A stretch of 64,000 nucleotides of DNA from JBKBIP01 sp046297495 (GTDB lineage Bacteria > Planctomycetota > Planctomycetia > Gemmatales > Gemmataceae): NCBI GenBank assembly GCA_046297495.1, contig JBKBIP010000003.1, positions 1 to 64,000 on the forward strand, given 5' to 3'. Positions 59,130-64,000 of the stretch are shown here, in pieces (within the stretch, counting starts at the first letter, position 1; every line of letters starts with the position of its first letter). The translations under genes and the position numbers were made by a program. Below the pieces are notes generated by a model, which searched no databases, had not been told where the DNA came from, and saw only the letters and a program-made list of their open reading frames with translations.

Positions 59130-59193
59130 GGTAAGCGGGACGGCGTAAGCCCCGGGGTGGCAATCACTGCGGGGCTTACAGCCCCCGCTCACC
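59130..59193. repeat. GC-rich palindrome (GGCGAGCGG family)
   Basis: Left arm GGTAAGCGGGACGGCGTAAG and right arm ending GCCCCCGCTCACC are near-complements over about 27 bases. It lies 7 bases after the MuiA-like stop and may act as a terminator or REP element. It shares the GTAAGCCCC core with the 38606 palindrome. Confidence 0.65.
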
Positions 59194-59364
59194 ATTCCGT
59201 CAATCCTCGTTGGGGTAAACCATCCTCTTCCCCCTTTTCAAATTTCTTGCATCCTTTCCCGTGCGATTGTGCCAACGCGGCACGTTTTGATGAATAGCAG
59301 ACTTCTTGCGGCGAAAGCGTCTTGAAGATGACCAACGCAGAGCGCGACGGAAAGGATTAGGCCC

Positions 59365-59775
59365 ATGTTTTCGCACAAGCCACGCCAGATCGATGGTAAA
59401 GAAGGTCCCCGGCGCGTTTTGTTCTTCTCGTCACCGTGGGTGAAGGGGTGCGGACTGGCGGGGGCGATTCTATTTCCGATACTGGTATTCTGGAACCTGG
59501 ATGTCGATGTGCAACGGCAGTTCGCCGGTGATGGCAACTGGGATCGCCCGATGCGTTGGCTGTTGGTGGGGAATAGTCAGAATCTCCACTATCTCAAACA
59601 GATGGCCCACAAACACCACGAGGCCGTCGTTCCCCTGTTGTTGGTTCTGCTCTGTTATTCCGTGCTCGGGGCCGGATTGGGAGGAGCGGTCGGCTCCCTC
59701 TTGAAAGGGAGCGTCTACGGGATGCGTCGGCTGTTCTTTCGCAAAGAGCGGTGTAAGTGGTATCCTGGAGGGTAG
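59365..59775 (+). CDS. Small membrane protein of unknown function
   Basis: 136 residues with two hydrophobic segments (about 28-43 GCGLAGAILFPILVFW and about 88-108 VVPLLLVLLCYSVLGAGLGG) and a basic C-terminus (RRLFFRKERCKW). No family was recognised. It stands alone between the MuiA-like gene and the aldehyde oxidoreductase gene. It reads as a real gene because both helices fit a two-pass topology and the frame is uninterrupted, but support is modest. Confidence 0.55.
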   Translation: MFSHKPRQIDGKEGPRRVLFFSSPWVKGCGLAGAILFPILVFWNLDVDVQRQFAGDGNWDRPMRWLLVGNSQNLHYLKQMAHKHHEAVVPLLLVLLCYSVLGAGLGGAVGSLLKGSVYGMRRLFFRKERCKWYPGG

Positions 59776-59811
59776 GCGCGCCGGACCACCCATTCAGGAA
59801 ACCACGAATTG

Positions 59812-61617
59812 ATGTTTGGTTATCATGGTCGCTATCTGCGCATCGATTTGACACCTGGCAGAGCCGATTGGGTGCCATTGCCAGAGGAGGCGCTGCGCCG
59901 TTACCTCGGCGGTGTTGGTTTGGCGACCTATTTATTGCATCGGGAAGCGCCGCCGGGAGTCGATCCGTTGGCGCCCGAAGCGCCGCTGATCTTCTGTCTC
60001 AGTCCTTTGGTGGGCACGCCGTTGACCACGTCGGCCAAGTTCGCGGTCGTGGCCAAATCCCCGCTGACGCAGCGTGTGAATGATGCCTTATCATCGTCAC
60101 ATTTTGCCATCGCCGCCAAGAAAGCGGGGCTGGATGCGTTGGTGGTGACAGGAGCTTGCCATGAATCATCCGTGTTGATCGTGGATGATGGTCAGGCGCG
60201 GATCGAGCCAGCCGCCGATCTATGGGGGCTGCCCACCGCGGAAGCCAATCAACGGCTGACGGAACGCTTAGGGCCTCACTTTCACTTTGCGGTCATCGGG
60301 CCGGCGGGAGAGAAGCAAGTCCGCTTCGCCACCATCAGCCATGAGAATCGCCACGCCGGACGCGGCGGGTTGGGAGCGGTGTTGGGGGCGAAGCGGCTCA
60401 AGGCGGTCGCCGTCGCTGGAACCCGGCGCGTCGAAGTGGCCGATCCCGCTGGGGTGGTGGCAACTGCCAAGATTCTGTCGCAAAAATCCTTCGGTCCCGC
60501 GACGGCCAAGTACCGCGAGCTGGGAACCGTGGCCAATCTGCTGACATTCAATCGCCTGGCCGCTTTGCCGACCCGCAACTTTCAGCAAGGATCATTCGAG
60601 GAAGCAACCCAGCTGTCCACCGAGGAGCGGAACGCCGCCCAGCGCGTGGCCCGGCGCTCGTGCGCCGCCTGCACCATCGGCTGTGAGCACATCTACGCCG
60701 CCCCGACGGGGGAAGTCCGGTTGGAATACGAAAGCCTGTTCGCCCTGGGTCCCCTGTGTGGCATCGGCGATCGCGCGGCGGTGCTGCGCGCGGCCCAATT
60801 GTGCGACCATCTTGGCCTGGATACCATCTCCGCCGGCGCCACGATGGCCTTCGCGATGGAATGTGCCGAACGGGGTTTGCTGCGTGAAGACGGCTTGCGC
60901 TTTGGCAATGCGGATGCGATGCTGTCCTTATTGGAGCGCATCGCCCGGCGCGAGGGCTTGGGGGATTTGCTGGCCGAGGGGACGCGGCGGGCAGCGGCTG
61001 TCATCGGCGGCGACGCGCCGGACTTCGCCCCGCATGTCAAGGGGCTGGAAATTCCAGGGTACGAGCCGCGCACGCTGCAAACGATGGCCCTGGGGTTCGC
61101 TGTTGGCAGCCGAGGTGCGGATCACAACCGCTCGGGGGCCTATGAGGTCGATTTCTCCACGCGGGCCGACCGCTGGCACGGCACGCCCGAGGCCGTCCCT
61201 TGGGCCGTCGCCACCGAGGACCGGGCGGCCTTGATGGACTCGCTGATCCTGTGCAAGTTTCTGCGCGGTGTCTTTACCGATCTATTCGCGGAGAGCGCCG
61301 ATTTGCTACGCCATGTCACTGGCTGGGACGTGACCGCTGAGGAGTTGCACGCCGTCGCTCAACGCATTGTCACCGCCAAGAAACTGTACAACATCCGCGA
61401 AGGTTGGACCGCCGCCGAGGACACGTTGCCGAAGCGGTTTCTGACGGAAGGGTTGCCGGTGGGGGCGTCCACCAGCGCCGTGTTGCCGCATGAACGGCTG
61501 CAAGCGATGATTGCCGCCTACTATCATGCGCGCGGTTGGGACGAACAAGGCCGGGTGTCGGCGGAGCTGTGCCGGCGGTTGCGGTTGGACGATTTGACGA
61601 TTGGATGGGAAACATGA
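59812..61617 (+). CDS. Aldehyde:ferredoxin oxidoreductase family (tungsten/molybdenum) enzyme
   Basis: 601 residues. The N-terminal domain shows GYHGRYLRIDLT, YLGGVGLATYLLHRE and TPLTTSAKFAVVAKSPLT. The middle region has the pterin-binding ISHENRHAGRGGLGAVLGAK. The iron-sulfur motif is CAACTIGC (C-x2-C-x3-C), and a further Cys in DSLILCKF could be the fourth ligand. It oxidises an aldehyde or similar compound with a tungstopterin cofactor. AGGA is about 11 bases before ATG 59812. The mobA gene overlaps its stop by 4 bases (ATGA), so cofactor supply may be linked. Confidence 0.92.
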   Translation: MFGYHGRYLRIDLTPGRADWVPLPEEALRRYLGGVGLATYLLHREAPPGVDPLAPEAPLIFCLSPLVGTPLTTSAKFAVVAKSPLTQRVNDALSSSHFAIAAKKAGLDALVVTGACHESSVLIVDDGQARIEPAADLWGLPTAEANQRLTERLGPHFHFAVIGPAGEKQVRFATISHENRHAGRGGLGAVLGAKRLKAVAVAGTRRVEVADPAGVVATAKILSQKSFGPATAKYRELGTVANLLTFNRLAALPTRNFQQGSFEEATQLSTEERNAAQRVARRSCAACTIGCEHIYAAPTGEVRLEYESLFALGPLCGIGDRAAVLRAAQLCDHLGLDTISAGATMAFAMECAERGLLREDGLRFGNADAMLSLLERIARREGLGDLLAEGTRRAAAVIGGDAPDFAPHVKGLEIPGYEPRTLQTMALGFAVGSRGADHNRSGAYEVDFSTRADRWHGTPEAVPWAVATEDRAALMDSLILCKFLRGVFTDLFAESADLLRHVTGWDVTAEELHAVAQRIVTAKKLYNIREGWTAAEDTLPKRFLTEGLPVGASTSAVLPHERLQAMIAAYYHARGWDEQGRVSAELCRRLRLDDLTIGWET

Positions 61618-62237
61618 ATGTCGGCGGCGTCGTTCTGTGTGGCGGACGGAGTTCCCGCATGGGCCGGCCCAAGGCGTGGCTTCCCTTCGGCAACGAGCTG
61701 ATGTTGCCGCGCGTAGTCCGCTTGTTGCGTGAGGTGGTCTCCCCCGTCGTCGTGGTGGCGGCCCCTGGTCAAGACGTGCCGCCGCTGCCAGCCGATGTTC
61801 GCGTGGCGCGCGATGAGGAGCAGGGGCGCGGCCCGTTACAGGGAATCGCGGCTGGCTTAGACCACCTGCGCGGGCACGTCGAGGCCGCCTATGTCTCCTC
61901 CTGCGATGTCCCCTTCCTGCGGCCAGCGTTCGTGTGGCGGCTGATTGATTTGCTGGGGGATCACGCCATCTGCGTGCCGCGCGTGGGCGGCTACCATCAT
62001 CCCTTGGCCGCTATCTATCGCATATCGGTCATTGACATGGTTCGAACATTACTGCGCGACAACCACTTGCGTCCCGTCTTCTTGTTCGAGGCGGAGCCGA
62101 CCCGCGTCGTCGAAGCGGCGGAGCTGAGCGACATCGATCCGACATTCCACACGCTGCGCAATCTGAACACGCCGGAGGATTACCAGAAGGCGCTGGCGGA
62201 ATGGCAGGTCTTCGGAAACGATGAATCCAGCGCGTGA
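61614..62237 (+). CDS. mobA: Molybdenum cofactor guanylyltransferase (MobA-like)
   Basis: 207 residues. Nucleotidyltransferase motifs: GVVLCGGRSSRMGRPKAWLP (LxGGxSxRMGxxK), the GPLQGIAAGL region, and SSCDVPFL (C-D-x-P-F). The enzyme attaches GMP to molybdopterin, or CMP if it is MocA; the two cannot be separated by eye with certainty. ATG 61614 overlaps the AOR stop as ATGA. In known AOR enzymes the cofactor is usually the non-nucleotide form, so this overlap is notable. It ends 12 bases before the convergent CbiX-like gene. Confidence 0.85.
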   Translation: MNVGGVVLCGGRSSRMGRPKAWLPFGNELMLPRVVRLLREVVSPVVVVAAPGQDVPPLPADVRVARDEEQGRGPLQGIAAGLDHLRGHVEAAYVSSCDVPFLRPAFVWRLIDLLGDHAICVPRVGGYHHPLAAIYRISVIDMVRTLLRDNHLRPVFLFEAEPTRVVEAAELSDIDPTFHTLRNLNTPEDYQKALAEWQVFGNDESSA

Positions 62238-62249
62238 CGCATCTTCCCA

Positions 62250-63242
62250 TCAAAACCGCAACCGTTCCAGCAGGTCGTCTTGCCAGCAGTGGGAGGCGCT
62301 GATTTCTTCCGCGCCATTCGGCGTGACCTGCTCAGAGTGATGATGATGGTCGTCCGCGTGGAGATGGTGAACGTGCTCGTGAATTCCTTCAACGTGATGA
62401 TGGTGCGGGGCCTGGATTTCACCAACGCGATGCTCATGGCCGATGATGGGGACACGGTATTGACATAAGGAGCAGTTCATGTGGCCAGCCCCGTGCAAGA
62501 CTTCCTCGGCCCGTTGCAAAAAGGTCTCGATCAACAAAGGATGAGCTTGCAAGTGCGGCGTGGCGAGGATGTCCAGGTCGGGGCGCGCGCGGCGGCGTTC
62601 CGCGACTTGATCGTAAATTCGTTTGAGCAAAACCCCAGTGAATAGAAAATACGGCTGGACGACGATCCGGCGGAAACCGGCCCGCTCGCAGACCGGCAGC
62701 GCCTCCTCCAGCAACGGGCGAGCGATGCCGCTGTACGCCCAGGCGCCCCAAGCCGTCGGATAGCCTTCTTGCAGCAGACGGGCCACCTTGGCAATGTTGG
62801 CATTGGCGTCCGGGTCGCTGCTGCCCCTACCGACCAGTAGCAACAGCGTTTCCTCTGGGGGGATTTCGGGACGATTCGCCAACGCTTCCCGATAGCGAAT
62901 CTGACAAAGCTGTAGCAAGCGGGCGTCCACGTCCAAAGCCCGGCCCATGTGAATGGTGACATGCGGATGCCGTAGACGGGCGGCCCGCACCTCGCTGGCC
63001 ATGTCGTTCTTGGCGTGTCCCGCCGCCATCAACACGCCCGGCAGCACGATGACAGTTAAGTGGCCTTCTCGGACCAAGTCGTCAATGCTTTGGGCGATGG
63101 TGGGGCGGGCGAATTCCAAGAAGGCGATGGCCACGCGCTGATCGGGACGGCAGGCTTGGAAATACCGGGCCATGTCCAGAAATTCGGCCACTCCCTCGGT
63201 ATCCCGGCTACCATGCCCGGCGATCAGCAATGCGTATGACAT
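62250..63242 (-). CDS. CbiX-like sirohydrochlorin chelatase with histidine-rich C-terminal tail
   Basis: 330 residues. Two CbiX-type half-domains are visible: ALLIAGHGSRDTEGVAEFLD, then LLLLVGRGSSDPDANANIAK and RRIVVQPYFLFTGVLLKRIY. They insert Co, Fe or Ni into tetrapyrroles. After residue 250 there is CSLC, then 278-302 with 13 histidines in HHHH, IHEH and VHHLH runs, interrupted by Asp. The tail could store or deliver metal. GGGGGA is 6 bases before ATG 63242. Which metal and tetrapyrrole it serves is not determined. Confidence 0.85.
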   Translation of the reverse strand: MSYALLIAGHGSRDTEGVAEFLDMARYFQACRPDQRVAIAFLEFARPTIAQSIDDLVREGHLTVIVLPGVLMAAGHAKNDMASEVRAARLRHPHVTIHMGRALDVDARLLQLCQIRYREALANRPEIPPEETLLLLVGRGSSDPDANANIAKVARLLQEGYPTAWGAWAYSGIARPLLEEALPVCERAGFRRIVVQPYFLFTGVLLKRIYDQVAERRRARPDLDILATPHLQAHPLLIETFLQRAEEVLHGAGHMNCSLCQYRVPIIGHEHRVGEIQAPHHHHVEGIHEHVHHLHADDHHHHSEQVTPNGAEEISASHCWQDDLLERLRF

Positions 63243-63372
63243 GAGATTCCCCCACTCAGACACGACTCAGCGGTACGGCCCGCTAGATCCGTATTACGAT
63301 TCTTGATTAATTATTACGAATCGAAGGCCGGCCGGCAACGGGCCGGTCGCGAATGGGATAATCCTGATTCGT

Positions 63373-64000
63373 TCATGGCCGGCTGCGGCCGGATGTCTTG
63401 TATTGCTCCAACAACCCGCGCAACTCCCGTACTATTTCGGCATGCTTGTCGTGCAAGTTGTGCTTTTCGCTGGGATCATCGGTGAGATGGTACAATTGGG
63501 CCTCCGGCAAGTCATCGCCAGTATCCCCTTTGGTCCAGCCGCCGGAGCCGCGTCCCTCGATCAGCTTCCACGGTCCCTTGCGAATGGCGAACATGCCTTG
63601 AACCGAATGATGAACAATGGCATCGTGCGTCGGTCGGTTGCGCTGGGCGCCGCGCAACAGGGGGAGGATGCTGAAACTGTCCTCGGCGGCGTCTTGGGGC
63701 AGCTCCTGGCCCACCAGCTCGGCGCAGGTGGCGAACAGGCTGTTGAGACAGATCGGCTCCGCGCACTTCGTTCCCGGTTGGACAACGCCTGGCCACCGCG
63801 CGATGAACGGCACGCGATGCCCCCCTTCCCAGATGTCGGCCTTGGTGCCGCGAAAGATGGAGCTGGAATGATGGCCGACCTTCTCTTGATCGGCCCGGCT
63901 CATGCCACTGGGGGAATAGCCGTTGTCACTGGTGAAAATGACCAGAGTATCCTGTTCCAGGCCCGTTTCGCGCAAGGCGTTCAGCACTTGACCGACGACC
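63373..64000 (-). CDS. Sulfatase, C-terminal part (gene runs off the window)
   Basis: The last 208 or so residues of a sulfatase; the 5' part lies beyond position 64000. Recognisable are VIFTSDNGYSPSG, FRGTKADIWEGGHRVPFIAR, SLFATCAELVGQELP and DDPSEKHNLHDKHAE, the typical sulfatase C-terminal half with the metal-binding DN. Whether it has the N-terminal C/S-x-P-S-R site cannot be seen. Probably secreted and directed at sulfated polysaccharide, as in other planctomycetes. Confidence 0.9.
   Translation of the reverse strand, partial: VVGQVLNALRETGLEQDTLVIFTSDNGYSPSGMSRADQEKVGHHSSSIFRGTKADIWEGGHRVPFIARWPGVVQPGTKCAEPICLNSLFATCAELVGQELPQDAAEDSFSILPLLRGAQRNRPTHDAIVHHSVQGMFAIRKGPWKLIEGRGSGGWTKGDTGDDLPEAQLYHLTDDPSEKHNLHDKHAEIVRELRGLLEQYKTSGRSRP

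Overview
The window is a GC-rich bacterial chromosome segment, almost certainly from a planctomycete and probably from the Gemmatales. The taxonomic clues are planctomycete-typical families: DUF1549/DUF1553 and DUF1501 cytochrome/secreted pairs, a TIGR03000 protein, DUF2617, secreted sulfatases, a CehA/McbA hydrolase, a PQQ-type propeller, and a giant secreted protein with autotransporter-type strand repeats and a GGGPHV-type FG-GAP propeller. Two runs of N (20324-20418 and 30156-30253) show it is a draft scaffold. Both appear to be gaps with essentially no missing sequence.

Layout. 1-5.7 kb, minus strand: housekeeping genes tpiA, secG, yicC-like, gmk, rpoZ, then pabB and a cyclophilin-like gene. 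6.1-10.3 kb: the giant secreted protein and its terminator. 10.3-18.5 kb: an AhpD-like gene translationally coupled to a degenerate sulfatase-fold protein, an OleC-like adenylating enzyme, a TPR protein, an M48 protease, cinA and an unknown secreted protein. 18.7-22.6 kb: htpG (interrupted by an N gap), a GAP1-like membrane protein and an overlapping NUDIX gene. 22.7-24.7 kb: an ECF sigma factor and kynureninase.

24.9-29.3 kb is the most system-like part. Four tightly packed genes encode a class II glutamine amidotransferase, a C39-like cysteine peptidase, an RLAN-ATP-grasp (RimK-like) ligase and a GCS2-type carboxylate-amine ligase. Together they look like a pathway that builds and trims a small peptide-like metabolite or peptide tag. 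An RraA-like gene follows.

30.5-38.4 kb: secreted catabolic or envelope genes (PQQ propeller, alpha/beta hydrolase, GH88/105-like, CehA/McbA, DUF2617). 38.5-39.4 kb: mobile palindromes and a cysteine/glycine-repeat TIGR03000 protein. 39.9-44.5 kb: HAD phosphatase, RNase R and a fused AroD-AroE. 44.7-54.4 kb: the DUF1553-DUF1501 pair, an Rpn/DUF2887 nuclease with a 12-bp tandem repeat, a beta-helix protein, a LON-domain protein, DUF309 and an SGNH hydrolase. 54.6-64 kb: a dihaem-motif cytochrome fused to WD40 repeats, a MuiA/DUF4139 protein, a tungsten-type aldehyde oxidoreductase overlapping mobA, a CbiX-like chelatase with a histidine-rich tail, and the 3' part of a sulfatase.

Several non-coding repeat families are scattered between genes: four copies of a roughly 90-bp element bounded by perfect 18-19 bp inverted repeats, one of which supplies the 3' end of a gene; a palindrome family starting GGCGAGCGG; copies of a CTCGTTCCCAG motif; and one MITE-like element with TAA flanks. 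No rRNA, tRNA, CRISPR array or complete insertion sequence was seen.
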